This document shows positions 1 to 12,176 of a stretch of DNA of 64,000 nt, piece by piece. Each line of letters begins with the position of its first letter. The first letter of the stretch is position 1. The notes beneath the pieces were generated by a model that searched no databases, was not told where the DNA came from, and saw nothing but the letters and a program-made list of their open reading frames with translations. Made by a program: the position numbers and the translations under genes. The stretch covers positions 14,490,539-14,554,538 of the forward strand of contig CM069598.1 in assembly GCA_035771175.1 (NCBI GenBank). Direction: 5' to 3'. This DNA comes from Paratinospora sagittata (taxonomy: Eukaryota; Streptophyta; Magnoliopsida; Ranunculales; Menispermaceae).

Positions 1-230
1 ACATATTCAATATTCATATTCATATTCAATGGTTGTGCATTAAAAATTGGTATTGGGATTGTGTATCCTTTTCATTTTTTAAATTAATTGTCACACTAAT
101 AACATAAATACAGGTTTCCACACTACACTCTATTCCTTGTAAATTGATCATGAGAATAACATGCATGTGGTGGTAGATTATCAAATAAATGAAAAACAAA
201 TTCAATGATTTTTTTTAATATATATATATA
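1..230. repeat. Interspersed repeat, copy 1 of 3
   Basis: AT-rich sequence whose core (a TTAATTGTCACACTAAT-like stretch, then a CTATTCCTTG segment, then a GCATGTGGTGG-like segment) recurs near 36085-36240 and 42475-42660. The last copy lies directly before a copia pol remnant. It may be an old LTR or leader piece, but no element ends are visible. Confidence 0.55.
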
Positions 231-431
231 ATTAAGCTCAACACTCAATTTAGCATACAACTTATTAAATACATTGAACGTCTTTCATTCATGCATCAAT
301 ACATAATTCAAAGATATCAAATACATATTAAAGGGTTATGTGTTAATTTTTTTTTTTTTAAAGTATGTGTTACAATTGAAGCCTAGAGATTGTCTATATT
401 TTGTATTTTCTCAATTGTCACACTAACATTG
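231..431. other. AT-rich spacer with a partial second repeat unit
   Basis: The stretch from about 255 (ACAACTTATTAAATACAT) resembles 36065-36090, so a second, damaged unit of the neighbouring interspersed repeat probably lies here. No gene was seen. Confidence 0.35.
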
Positions 432-560
432 CCGGGGGCAAGACCTTCATTCACTTGGCTCAGTGTAATGTGGGGGAGGGAATTAATGAATCAAGGTATT
501 AGATGGCACATAGGTGATGGTACCCAAGTCCAGATCCTTAATGATCCATGGATCCCGAGA
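432..560 (+). pseudogene. LINE (non-LTR retrotransposon) fragment
   Basis: A short frame reads ARPSFTW, then WGRELMNQGIRWHIGDG, then ILNDPWIP. This matches the region just after the reverse transcriptase in plant LINE ORF2 proteins, before the zf-RVT zinc-binding domain (usual form: RPSxxWRSI...GxRWRIGxG...DPWIP). Nothing recognisable lies on either side, so it is a small relic. Seen: the motif. Inferred: LINE origin. Confidence 0.65.
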
Positions 561-879
561 GAGGTTACATTTTGTTGGAAACATAGTGAGCACGGGTACA
601 CCAAATTAAATAATATTAAACAAAGAAGGAGAAAACTTAAAACTTAATAAAGTTGAAAAGGAAAGAAAAAAACTTTAAAATTGCACTTGAGCTTGTGCAA
701 TTCACTTCTCTATACATGAATTAAATCATACATGCAGTATTTATAATACTTTAAAGCTAAGATACAATTATTGCAATAAGACAAGATGTTCAAAATCAAC
801 AATTTTATTTTTGGTGCTTTCTGATACATTATTCGTATTTGGTGCTTGTTGAGTTATGAAGCACTACCTTTAATCATTT
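561..879. other. AT-rich spacer, nothing recognised
   Basis: No ORF, RNA gene or repeat was recognised between the LINE relic and the start of the duplicated desaturase unit. Confidence 0.4.
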
Positions 880-1055
880 CATCTGGCTTATTCATAAAAG
901 TCAAGGATTCTTTGGTGGCATTTGGTAGTAGTTATTAATATAATAATAATACCTACTAATAATGTGAACCTATTAGCCATGTTCACACTTTCAAATGAAT
1001 CATGTTTAATATCTAACATTCCCCCTTAAACATGATTCCTGTCAAAATGTTCAAA

Positions 1056-1056
<1 letters not shown>

Positions 1057-1133
<77 letters not shown>
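1057..1133. repeat. (ATT)n microsatellite, long allele
   Basis: About 77 bp of uninterrupted ATT repeats in the upstream region of desaturase copy A. The matching tract in copy B (8254-8279) has only about 26 bp. Confidence 0.95.
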
Positions 1134-2164
1134 GTATACACACATAATAATGAGACTAATTAGGACTTGTTTAAGTGACAACAACATACAAAGAATATGA
1201 GACTTATTTCATTCATTTGGAATGAACCATTAATAAGTATAGTTTGCAGGGTCCATTAATAAGGATGAATATTAGTAGGTAATTTGTAACAAATGTACCA
1301 TGTACCGTTCCAAACGTACTTCTAAGGACGCTATCTTTTACCAGCTTCCTGTCCACTTTTATCGCAATTTTCTAATTTTATTGCTTCAAATTTTTGTTTT
1401 CTAATTTTATTTTTTATTAGTTTTATGGTTATAATTTTAGAAACTTTAAAATAATGTTCATTTCTCATAAAAATGATTTGTATTGTTCAATTAAACCAGC
1501 TAATATACTAATGTGAGGCTCATTTTTTGTATTGTATAAATATTAGTGTACAATAATTTTTCTCTTTATGTTCATGTATTACAAAATTAGAGATGAAGTA
1601 TTTGTAAATAGGTATATGTCAGAAGATTAAATTATTACCAATTATAAGTAGTTAAACAAAATATAAAAATGGGCATAATTAGAAAATGGTAAGAATAGCT
1701 AAACTGGAGATAAAGAGAGAACCGACAAAGCTAATTTGAATACATACAGCATAATTTCGGATGCACCAATTAGAAAAAAATGACCTCTTAACACTACATA
1801 GTAACAATAGAAATAGATAGGAAGACCTATAATAATATAAACAAAAATAATTAAAAAAGATATAACTTTTTGTAATTTAAATATTGACTTGGCCCTTATT
1901 TTGTGTAGTTAGAAAAAAAAACTTAGTTGAGTTAAGTATATTTAGTTACAATAACTCATTGTATTGAGCTTATATTAATTAGTACTAAATATATTGATAG
2001 TATATATTCATTATATATTTCACGTATTGGTATAATATTAATTAAACTATGATAAAAAAAATAAAAAATAAATAGTCTGATCATTCTAAAGAGACCTCAC
2101 ATAAACAAAAGAAAACTTTTGTATGAGCTAATAATATAATTTATTAACTAACTAGTTATTTATT

Positions 2165-2194
2165 ATTTTATTTTATTTTATTTTATTTTATTTT
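2165..2194. repeat. (TTTTA)n microsatellite
   Basis: Six TTTTA units upstream of desaturase A. The matching place in copy B (about 9310-9335) is interrupted. Confidence 0.85.
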
Positions 2195-2691
2195 CATTTC
2201 TAGGTGTAAGCGGATAGCTACTTATCCCGCAACGTTATACATCCAAATCCAACTTACTTTTAGAAGTACTGGACGTGGAAGTGTAGTTTATATTTATACA
2301 ATAGGAATGTTAATCTAATTATAATAAATTATAATTAAAATGCAACTGCAATATTCACATTCATTAGGTCACATTCATTAGGTCAAACCATGAAGTATTA
2401 TAATTACATTTTTATCTAGTTAGATTAATTAACATTTCCCTTTATGCAAAGCCCACTTTTGCAAAAGTAGTACTCCGTATCTGCTTAAAAAGAAAAACGG
2501 CAGGTATCTCATATCACACATTATGTCATTTTTGACAGTTACTTGCATTTTTTACAAGTTTAAATATTTTCGACAAACTCATAGAAGTAAGCACCAAACA
2601 CAGTAGTACATCACAGATAATCTATACAACAATCTATTAATATATATTAATGATTGCCCTTCTGTATGTGAGCAATTCATCTAAATATCTG

Positions 2692-2734
2692 GGGCCCACC
2701 TGATCATCTCCTTCCTCTATCATCACTATTTAAA
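2692..2734 (+). promoter_or_regulatory. Putative core promoter of desaturase A
   Basis: GGGCCCAC at 2692-2699 fits the class I TCP-factor consensus GGNCCCAC. A TATA-like CTATTTAAA lies at 2726-2734, about 50-60 bp before the ATG at 2787, which gives a short 5' leader. Both are conserved in copy B at 9806-9813 and 9840-9847. Seen: the motifs and their conservation. Inferred: function. Confidence 0.5.
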
Positions 2735-2786
2735 CCAACTTCAAACAACAGAGAAAGCACTCAGAGCTTGCAGAACCTTAAACAAG

Positions 2787-5700
2787 ATGATTGCCGTAAA
2801 AGATGAGGAGATAATAAGGCCGAACAGGAAAGTGCCATTCTCAGATGTGGTGGTGAGAACCACAGGAAGAAGAAGAAGGTATTATTTGTAGATAATTAGA
2901 ACCTAACCCTTTTATAGCTTTCTCCCGTTGATGCAATTTATATAACACTTTTATCTTTTTTATCATCACTTTAATGACTTTCTAAATACAAGTTTTATAT
3001 TCTATTCCAACAAAGAATATATGTTTGAGCCAAAATCCAACATCTAATGCTTACTTATGGGATAGGAAATGGTGGCTTAGGGATGTAGTGTCCGCTGCTT
3101 TGGTCTTTGGAATGCGCTTAATGTGCGTGTTTGCGCCATCCACCTTCAATTGGGATGCGTTTTGGGTTGCTGTGATGCTGTATGTGGTAACTGGAATGTT
3201 TGGAATCACTCTATCTTACCATAGAAACCTCTCACACATCAGCTTCAAGCTTCCTAAGTTGCTCGAGTACTTGTTCGCTTATTGTGGCGCACATGCATTA
3301 CAGGTATACTTTTATTATTAGTAGTTGTTAAAGTACTTAATGTACTAATAATTGATGATAGCATGCTATATATATATCGATTAATAATAAGCAGAAAATA
3401 TATATCCATGTTATTCATTTTTTTATGCGCGCATTAATTTGTTTGAGGTGTTTGTGGTTGTGTACAAGGGACATCCAATCGATTGGGTTAGCAGGCACAG
3501 GTTCCATCACAAGTACACGGACACGGAGAGAGATCCACATACCCCAGTCGATGGATTTTGGTTTGCTCACCTCAACTGGATCTTTGACTACGATTCTGTC
3601 TTTCAGAAGGTTACTTTCTTTCTTTGGGCCCCTTAGAGGAACAGTAACCTAGCTAAAGCGCCATATCCCTTGGATCAATATACAAAGTTGTCTAATATCC
3701 ACATTTGAATTAATATTGATTTAAAGGATGTTGCTATGGTGCTTGTTATATAATGCTACATTAACATTTGACTAATTTTAAAGCAATTGGGGCATTGTAC
3801 CGTATTGTAAACTGCAATATCATTACAAAAGAAAATGAAGTAATGTTATATGTACGTATGTTAGGTGTAAACGTTATTTTCTGATTCTGGCACCCAACCT
3901 CTTTAAATGTTTTGGGCATGCATGTATACTTTGAGATGTTGCGCAATACACCTATATCCTCAAAATATTTAAATGAGCTAGTAGTCAGCATCAGAAGATG
4001 ACGTTGACACTTGACACCCAACGTATATAAAGCATTTTCACAAAAATGACCTTTTTCCAACAAAAGAAATTGTCACAATATGTTATAATTTTGTTACAAA
4101 TTCTAATTTAGAATAAAAATATTTTATTGGAAGGTTGTCATTATATGTACATTTTTAATTGTAATTTACAACATTAATTATATTTGTTGTTAAAAGTTAA
4201 TCATGTTGTGAAAAAATTAATTTTACCATAAAAGGAAGATGAAATTACTACAAATTGCATTGTCGCTGATTATTACAAAAATATTGCAAATAATTTTCAA
4301 TTTGTCATAATAAATTTAACATGTATTGACATTACATTTCATCATCTTTGGATTACATTAAATCACACATTGACATGTAGTTTGATGAAAATCTAGCCCT
4401 ATTTGGTTCATGATTTGTATATAAATTTCTATATTTGAAATTCCAAAAACATGAAAAGACGTTTGGTTGTTCAAATTCAAAAATATTTTTTAATGATTTT
4501 ATTCACAAAGCAACCTATTTTCAGAAAATAACATTTTATTATTTCTGAATTTTATTTTCAGATTGTATACTTATTTTTAAATCACAAACTAAACACAGCC
4601 TAAGGTTTTATAATTTTTATTGTAACCGATATAGCTTTGCACTTTCTTTCTTTCTTTTTTTTTTGTTAGATGGATAATTGTAGCATTTTAATGTGTATCT
4701 TGGGATGAACTCTATTAATTGCAGGTAGGAAAACGCACAAATGTTGAGGACTTGAGAAAGCAAGTGTATTATAGGTTTCTTCACAAAACATATTTACTTC
4801 ACCCAATTGCACTTGGAGCTTTCTTGTATAGGTTGGGAGGCCCTCCTTTCCTAGTGTGGGGCATGGTAAGATCATTGTTATGTAGCAAAATAATTGTCTA
4901 TATATATATATACTAAAATGTGTGTGTGTGCATATATTGCTCATTTTTTCTATTAATTCAAACATTATTTTTTTATTTAAAATTATATTTTCAAATTAAG
5001 GGTATAACTAATATTATCATTGTTATTTTACTAATATATTATAGTAGGGAAAAGGCTTAGATGAGTTGAGTTGAGTTTATTTTGCTAATATATTAATATT
5101 GTTTATATGTTAAACTAATAAAAAATAAAATTTTACTTAAAAATAGAATGAGGCTAAAAGGTAATAAAATGTGAATTAGAATTGAAATAGAAGATAGATA
5201 AATTGAATGTAAAGTAACCTAAAAATTAGAAAAGTAGAAGGAAGTGAGAATTTTATAAATTATCATATTAGCCCCATAACTAATTTTAAAATAAATGATA
5301 ACTATAAGATTTAAGAGTTAATTTTGGAAGTTTGGCAAAAATGTCCATACGATGAGCTTTTTCAAGTGTTTGTATTATAAGTAGTATATATATAATTTAT
5401 GAGGTCTAATTAATTAAGATGCAAATTAAGTTAAAACATAACAAATTTATAGTTAATTAATTAGCTTATAATACATATGGATGAAATTGCACAATGCAGG
5501 GAGTACGAACAGTAGCATTGTACCACAACACTTTTATGGTGAATTCAGTGTGTCATATTTGGGGTCGCAAAGCATGGAACACCAAGGATTTCTCAAAAAA
5601 CAATTGGTATATATATTGTTGAATTGACACTATTTTTCGTTTTTGTTTTTACTTTTTTATTTTTTGGCCAAACACTAACTGATTGATGTTGTTTAAATTA

Positions 5701-6165
5701 ATCAATTATTATATAAAAAAGTACAATTACAAATATATTGCATATAACTGCACTGTCATGGTCATCAATTATGCATGTATTACACATCTCAATTTATGAA
5801 GTAGTGCATAATCTAATCATGTAACAAAGTGGTTGCATATTTTGTAGCTAGAATAACATTCCGATGAACTTGTATGTATACATGTGCGTATAGCATCTAC
5901 ATATGTACTTAATGAACTTGATGATCATGATGATGGATTCATCAGGATGGTGACTTTGGTCTTCTTTGGAGAAGGGTGGCACAACAATCATCATGCCTTT
6001 GAGTTCTCAGCTCGACATGGATTAGAATGGTGGGAAATCGATGTGACTTGGTATGTGGTTAAGTTACTTGAATGTGTTGGATTAGCCTATGATGTCAAGG
6101 TGCCTTCCGAGTCTCAAAAGCAGAAATTATCTCTTGGAAAAATAACAGCAATCTATACTAAATGA
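2787..6165 (+). CDS. ADS: Acyl-lipid (ADS-type) fatty acid desaturase, copy A, six exons
   Basis: Proposed exons are 2787-2878, 3030-3303, 3469-3609, 4725-4865, 5500-5606 and 5946-6165. All five introns are GT-AG, phases match, and the sum is 975 nt (324 residues plus stop). The product matches plant delta-9-type acyl-lipid desaturases (ADS family), di-iron membrane enzymes that insert a double bond into acyl chains. The three histidine boxes are HRNLSH (exon 2), HRFHH (exon 3) and HNNHH (exon 6), with family blocks GHPIDWVSRH, NVEDLRKQ, VNSVCHIWG and GLEWWEIDVTWY. Two hydrophobic segments lie between residue 45 and box 1. The N-terminus (MIAVKDEEIIRPNRK) does not look like a long plastid transit peptide, so ER placement is likelier. 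The least certain junction is the intron 1 acceptor (TTTGAG at 3024-3029); it is the only one nearby that fits the phase, and copy B agrees. Substrate and double-bond position cannot be read from sequence. Confidence 0.88.
3850..4031. mobile_element. Foldback MITE in intron 3 of desaturase A
   Basis: The left end, near TACGTATGTTAGGTGT, pairs imperfectly with the complement of the right end ACACCCAACGTATA. The inner arms carry TGTTTTGGGCATG and CCTCAAAATATTT. The equivalent in copy B (10945-11090) is cleaner, with ends CGTTGGGTGCCAAC and GTTGGCGCCCAACG. The insertion predates the gene duplication. Confidence 0.55.
4395..4607. mobile_element. MITE-like element in intron 3 of desaturase A
   Basis: It begins CCCTATTTGGTTCATGATTT and ends with AAATCACAAACTAAACACAG, which reads on the other strand as CTGTGTTTAGTTTGTGATTT, so the ends are imperfect inverted repeats of about 18 bp. 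Such TTTGGTT-type termini are common in plant MITEs. The same element is in copy B at about 11470-11683, so it is older than the duplication. Confidence 0.5.
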
Positions 6166-7059
6166 TCATCTCAGCAGCCACACAATATTAAATGACCAGC
6201 TTGATTGTACTTTGTTATCTGATCTTCAGGAGAGTTCTATAATAAGGTGAATGAGATGCAAATTGAATTACCGAATCTCATTATCAGTATGATAGAAATA
6301 TATTAATTAGTAAGCTTATATAAGGTGTGCTATTTTAGTTTCAAACATAATCTAATTTGCAGTAATTTTTCTTTTTAACTTTATGATAATCCTCTGATTT
6401 TTTATGTTCGAAATAACGTTCAGAGAAGAGATATGTTGAACAACTTTTGCTAGCTCTCACCTGATCATGTTATAAACCCATTTGGACCTTTAATGCTTCC
6501 AATAATATGAAGTGAAAAAAGAAGAAAATCAGTTAGTGCATATATTTATACAATGTTCGTAAATGGTAATCCATTTTTACTTAAGAAAAAATGGTTTATA
6601 TATATAATATTCATATAAAAATTATGGTTAAGTTGTGCTAAAACGACCTAAGATATATAACTAATTTTATACCCAAGCTGATGTAACAATACACCACATC
6701 ATCAGGAAGAAAAAAAGAAAAGAAAAAACTCTTCACTTACCATACATCACATCGGATATAGTTTTGGGTATAATTTTTGAGTCGTAAAAGTATTTCTCAA
6801 TGTTTAAAAATCACACTCCGCATTAAATGGTAATCAAAAGTTCTACCCTAGAGGATTTCTTTAATTACTGCATCAAACGAAATGTAGTAGATTGATGCTG
6901 CAATATTAATAACACTAATAAAAAGTAACTTGAGACAAATACAAGTATAATACAATGAGAAATGCCTTATGGATTGAAAATCATACACCAATTGCTACAA
7001 ATCTGATGTGGAACGCTTCCACATTAAATTTATAATTGTGAAAAAAAAGGTGTATTTAA
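6166..7059. other. Downstream region of desaturase A
   Basis: Holds the 3' UTR (possible poly(A) signal AATAAG at 6241) and unit A sequence shared with copy B to about 6920. The block at about 6624-6800 has no match in copy B. No other gene was seen. Confidence 0.5.
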
Positions 7060-7735
7060 GTGTATCATGTTAGATAATTTCTTTGGTGAAAACTATTCAA
7101 CCAAAGTACAGGAACATTCATATCAAATCATCAAGAATCAATGAATGATAAAGTGGAAGCGTACCTAAATCCATAACGAGCAAGTTCTTTCTAGAGTCGT
7201 GTGGTTTGTCTTCCAAATCAATGCATTAACCTTTTAGCTTTTCTCTGTGCTCTATATCTGATGATAGGAGGTCAGAAATAGAATTATAATAATGATACGT
7301 GTGATTTTGGGGACCATAATCACCATTTATAGATAACTTCCCTGCTATCTATTGATATTTCTATTTTAGCCCATCATGAAAATAGAAAATATCCTTTACG
7401 TTTTTACACATTAAAGGTCCACATCCTATCAGATACATTAAAGCCCAAATTATTCAAAACTTAGCAAATCACTTTTAATTAGGCTTAACCTTATTTAACA
7501 GTCCGCAATATATAATTATTCACGTATAAGCCCAACATTGGATTAATGATCCAACAATCTTTCATTTAAGTTTTTACACATTAAAGGTCCACATCCTATC
7601 AGATACATTAAAGCCCAAATTATCCAAAACTTAGCAAATCACTTTTAATTAGGTTTAACCTTATTTGACAGTCCGCAATATATAATTATTCACGTATAAG
7701 CCCAACATTGGATTAATGATCCAACAATCTTTCAC
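7060..7735 (-). mobile_element. Copia LTR remnant, minus strand
   Basis: On the minus strand an LTR-like sequence starts TGTTGGATCATTAATCC at about 7733, next to a GTGAAAGAT purine tract that could be a polypurine tract, and runs through a TATA-like CTATAAATGG near 7325. The far end near 7060 is uncertain. It follows a copia pol 3' fragment on the same strand. Confidence 0.55.
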
Positions 7736-7740
7736 TTGGG
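7401..7740. repeat. 170-bp direct tandem repeat, two copies
   Basis: 7401-7570 and 7571-7740 are nearly identical: both start TTTTTACACATTAAAGG and run to CCAACAATCTTTCA. The unit spans the start of the copia LTR, so the LTR's 5' part is duplicated head to tail. Confidence 0.9.
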
Positions 7741-7842
7741 CTATAGGCGTAAACTTATAATTACGCTATTGCAAAAATAACCGAATGAGCTCAACTATTT
7801 TGTCATTACCAAAATGTATCTATAACCAATCCGGTCCATCAA

Positions 7843-8061
7843 TCATACCAATATAGGATCAAAGCGGTCTTTGTTACAACTATCATAACTCAACATAACA
7901 ATGGTCACGTATGTTGATATGACTGAATGACATGGATCATGATGTGGATGTGCAACATGGAAATTTCCTGTAATTAACATGCCTATTTCCAATTGCTCGT
8001 GAAACACTTTAGATGACAATTTCTTAGTAAGTGGATCCATAACCAAGGAGTTTGTTCTGAT
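7843..8061 (-). pseudogene. Copia pol C-terminal fragment
   Basis: The minus-strand frame reads DEHIRTNSLVMDPLTKKLSS then KVFHEQLEIGMLI, the hallmark end of copia RNase H (usual form HIRT..ADPLTKGLP.KVFHEHV..MG). Upstream sequence switches abruptly to the desaturase duplication unit at about 8062, so only the last 40 or so residues remain. Downstream on the same strand lies the matching LTR. Confidence 0.75.
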
Positions 8062-9805
8062 GTGTTCATCTGGCTTATTCATGAAAGTCAAGGATTCTTT
8101 GGTGGCATTTGGTAGTAGTTATTAATATAATAATAATACCTACTAATAATGTGAACCTATTAGCCATGTTCACACTTGTTCATATTTTCAAATGAATCAT
8201 GTTTAATATCTAACATTCCCCCTTAAACATGATTCCTGTCAAAATGTTCAAATATTATTATTATTATTATTATTATTATGTATACACACATAATAATGAG
8301 ACTAATTAGGACTTGTTTAAGTGACAACAACATACAGAGAATATGAGACTTATTTCATTCATTTGGAATGAACCATTAATAAGTATAGTTTGCAGGGTCC
8401 ATTAATAAGGATGAATATTAGTAGGTAATTTGTAACAAATGTACCATGTACCGGTCCTAACGCACTTCTAAGGACACTATCTTTTACCAGCTTCCTGTCC
8501 ACTTTTATCGCGATTTTCTAATTTTATTGCTTCAAATTTTTGTTTTCTAATTTTATTTTTTATTAGTTTTATGGTTATAATTTTAGAAACTTTAAAATAA
8601 TGTTCATTTCTCATAAAAATGATTTGTATTGTTCAATTAAACCAGCTAATATACTAATGTGAGGCTCATTTTTGTATTGTATAAATATTAGTGTACAATA
8701 ATTTTTCTCTTTATGTTCATGTATTACAAAATTAGAGATGAAGTATTTGTAAATAGGTATATGTCAGAAGATTAAATTATTACCAATTATAGATAGTTAA
8801 ACAAATAAAAAAATGGGCATAATTAGAAAATGGTAAGAATAACTAAACTGGAGATAAAAGAGAGAACCGACTAAGCTAATTTGAATACATATAGCATAAT
8901 TTCGGATGCACCAATTAGAAAAAAATGACCTCTTAACACTACATAGTAACAATAGAAATAGATAGGAAGACCTATAATAATATAAACAAAAATAATTAAA
9001 AAAGATATAATTTTTTGTAATGTAAATATTGACTTGGCCCTTATTTTGTGTAGTTAGAAAAAAAAACTTAGTTGAGTTAAGTATATTTAGTTACAATAAC
9101 TCATTGTATTGAGCTTATATTAATTAGTACTAAATATATTGATAGTATATATTCATTATATATTTCACGTATTGGTATAATATTAATTAAACTATGATAA
9201 AAAAATAAAAAAATAAATAGTCTGATCATTCTAAAGAGACCTCACATAAACAAAAGAAAACTTTTGTATGAGCTAATAATATAATTTATTAACTAACTAG
9301 TTATTTATTATTTTGTTTTTATTTTATTTTATTTTCATTTCTAGGTATAAGCCGATAGCTACTTATCCCGCAACGTTATACATCCAAATCCAACTTATTT
9401 TTAGAAGTACTGGACGTGTAGTTTATATTTATACAAGAGAAATGTTAATCTAATTATAATAAATTATAATTAAAATGCAACTGCAATATTCACATTCATT
9501 AGGTCACATTCAATGACCATGAAGTACTATAATTACATTTTTATCTAGATTAATTAACATTTCCCTTTATGCAAAGCCCGCTTTTGCAAAAGTAGTACTC
9601 CATATCTGCTTAAAAAGAAAAACGGCAGGTATCTCATATCACACATTATGTCATTTTTGACAGTTACTTGCATTTTTTACGCGTGTTTAAATATTTTCCA
9701 CATACTCATAAAAGTAAGCACCAAACACAGTAGTACATCACAGATCTATTAATATATATATTAATGATTGCCCTTCTGTATGTGAGCAATTCATCTAAAG
9801 ATCTG

Positions 9806-9847
9806 GGGCCCACCTGATCATCTCCTTCCTCTATCATCACTATTTAA
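9806..9847 (+). promoter_or_regulatory. Putative core promoter of desaturase B
   Basis: GGGCCCAC (9806-9813) and TATTTAAA (9841-9848) are retained at the same spacing to the ATG (9901) as in copy A. Confidence 0.45.
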
Positions 9848-10944
9848 ACCAACTTCAAACAACAGAGAAAGCACTCAGAGCTTGCAGAACCTTAAACAAG
9901 ATGACTGCAGTAAAAGATGAGGAGATAATAAGGCCGAACCGGAAAGTGCCATTCTCAGATGTGGTGGTGAGAACCACAGGAAGAAGAAGAAGGTATTATT
10001 TGTAGATAATTAGAACCTAACCCTTTTATAGCTTTCTCCCGTTGATGCAATTTATATAACACTTTTATCTTTTTTATCATCGCTTTAATGACTTTCTAAA
10101 TACAAGTTTTATATTCTAATTCAACAAAGAATCTATGTTTGAGCCAAAATTCAACATCTAATGCTTACTTATGGAATAGGAAATGGTGGCTTAGGGATGT
10201 AGTGTCCGCTGCTTTGGTCTTTGGAATGCACTTAATGTGCGTGTTTGCGCCATCCACCTTCAATTGGGATGCGTTTTGGGTTGCTGTGATGCTGTATGTG
10301 GTCACTGGACTGTTTGGAATCACTCTATCTTACCATAGAAACCTCTCACACATCAGCTTCAAGCTTCCTAAGTTGCTCGAGTACTTGTTCGCTTATTGTG
10401 GCGCACATGCATTACAGGTATTCTTTTATATATGTGTGTGTACATATATATTAATTTATATGGGTAGCATGCTATATATCGATTAATAATAAGTAGAAAA
10501 TATCCATGTTATTCATTTTTTTTATACGTGCATTAATTTGGTTGTGGTGTATGTGATTGTGTAAAAGGGACATCTAATCGATTGGGTTAGCAGGCACAGG
10601 TTCCATCATAAGTACACGGACACGGACAGAGATCCATATACACCGATCGATGGATTTTGGTTTGCTCACCTGAACTGGATCTTTGAATACGATTATATCT
10701 TTGGGAAGGCAAATTCTCCTTACTTTCTTTGGGCCCCTTAGAGGAACAGTAACCGAAACAACATGTCCCTTGAATCAGTATACAAAGCCGTCTAATATCC
10801 ACATTTGAATTAATATTGATTTAGAGGACTTTTCTAGGGTGCTATGGTGCTACATTGACATTTGAGTAACTTTAAAACAATTGGGACATCTTACTGCGTT
10901 TTCAACTATAATATCATTACAAAAAAATAAGAGTATGTTATATG

Positions 10945-11092
10945 TGCGTTGGGTGCCAACGTCACTCAACCTTCTTGAATGTTTTGAGAATGCGTATGTA
11001 TTTGAAAAAATTGCACAATACACCTACATTCTCAAAACATTAAAAGAAGCTGAGTGTTAATATTAAAAATGGTGTTGGCGCCCAACGTATAT
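10945..11092. mobile_element. Foldback MITE in intron 3 of desaturase B
   Basis: The left arm TACGTTGGG-like end (GTGCGTTGGGTGCCAAC) and right arm GTTGGCGCCCAACGTAT are near-perfect inverted repeats. Inner arms TGTTTTGAGAATG and CATTCTCAAAACA also pair. It is the same insertion as 3850-4031. Confidence 0.65.
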
Positions 11093-11469
11093 AAAATATT
11101 TTTTACAAAAAAATGGCCTTTTTTGAAACAAAAGAAATTGTCACAATAAGCCATAATTTTGTTCCAAATTCTAATTTAGAATAAAAATATTTTATTGGAA
11201 GGTTTTCATTATATGTACATTTTTAATTGTAATTAATTTACAACATCAATTATATTTGTCGTTAAAAGTTAATCATTTTGTGACAAAATTAATTAAATTA
11301 ATTTTACCATAAAAGGAAGATGAAATTGCAACAAATTGCATTGTGGCTGATTATTACAAAAATATTTCAAATAGTTTTCAATTTGTCACAATAAATTTAA
11401 CATCCCATCATCTTTGGATTGCATGCGTTGGATATTCATGTGTTAACATATATTTTGATGAAAATCTAG

Positions 11470-11683
11470 GTTCTATTTGGTTCATGATTTGTATATAAAT
11501 TTCTATATTTGAAATTTCAAAAACACGAAAAATGTGTTCGGTTATTTAAATTCAAAAAGAGTTTTTAATGATTTTATCCAGAAATTAAGCAATCTATTTT
11601 TAGAATACAACATTTTATCATTTCTAGCTGAATTTTATTTTCAGATTGTATACTTAGTTTTAAATCACAAACCAAACACAACC
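11470..11683. mobile_element. MITE-like element in intron 3 of desaturase B
   Basis: Duplicate of the 4395-4607 element, from TTCTATTTGGTTCATGATTT to AAATCACAAACCAAACACAA. Confidence 0.5.
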
Positions 11684-11967
11684 TAAAGTTTTTAATTTCT
11701 ACCTTAATCGACAAGGAATTGCACTTTCTTTCTTTCATGTTTTTGCTAGATGGATAATTATAGCATCACTTTCATGTACTGTGTATCTCGGGATGAACTT
11801 TATTAATTGCAGGTAGGAAAACGTAAAAACGTTGAGGACTTGAGAAAGCAAGTGTTCTATAGGTTTCTTCATAGAACATATTTGCTTCACCCAATCGCAC
11901 TTGGAGCTCTCTTGTCTAGGTTGGGAGGTCTTCCTTTCGTAGTGTGGGGCATGGTAAGATCAATGTA

Positions 11968-12009
11968 TATGTGTGTGCGCGAGCGCGCACACATATATAT
12001 ATATATATT
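11968..12009. repeat. Alternating purine-pyrimidine hairpin in intron 4 of copy B
   Basis: TGTGTGCGC and GCGCACACA flank a four-base loop and run into (AT)n. Copy A has only a plain GT/AT run here. Sequences of this kind can form a cruciform or Z-DNA; no function is implied. Confidence 0.7.
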
Positions 12010-12176
12010 GCTCATTTTTTCTATTAATTTAAATATTGTTACTTTTTATTTAAAATTATATTTTTAAATTAAGGGTATAACTATTATTATCATTGTTATT
12101 TTACTAATATATTATAGTAGGAGGAAAAGGCTTAAATCATGAGTTGAGTTTATTTTGCTAATATTGTAATACTGTT

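Larger units (their letters stand above)
880..6965 (+). repeat. Tandem duplication unit A (desaturase locus)
   Basis: From CATCTGGCTTATTCAT at about 882 this region aligns closely with 8062-14580, through promoter, exons and introns, to about 6920 (GCATCAAACGAAATG, matched near 14478). Differences are mostly small indels. Unit B gained a SINE in intron 4 and extra downstream sequence. Unit A has an extra block at about 6624-6800 and a longer ATT tract. This is a segmental tandem duplication of the whole gene with about 1.9 kb of upstream sequence. Confidence 0.9.

Noticed and set aside
7843..8091. Reading the minus-strand frame as continuing copia coding past 8062 (TFMNKPDE segment)
   Set aside because: That segment is shared with the desaturase duplication unit at 880 and does not resemble copia RNase H.
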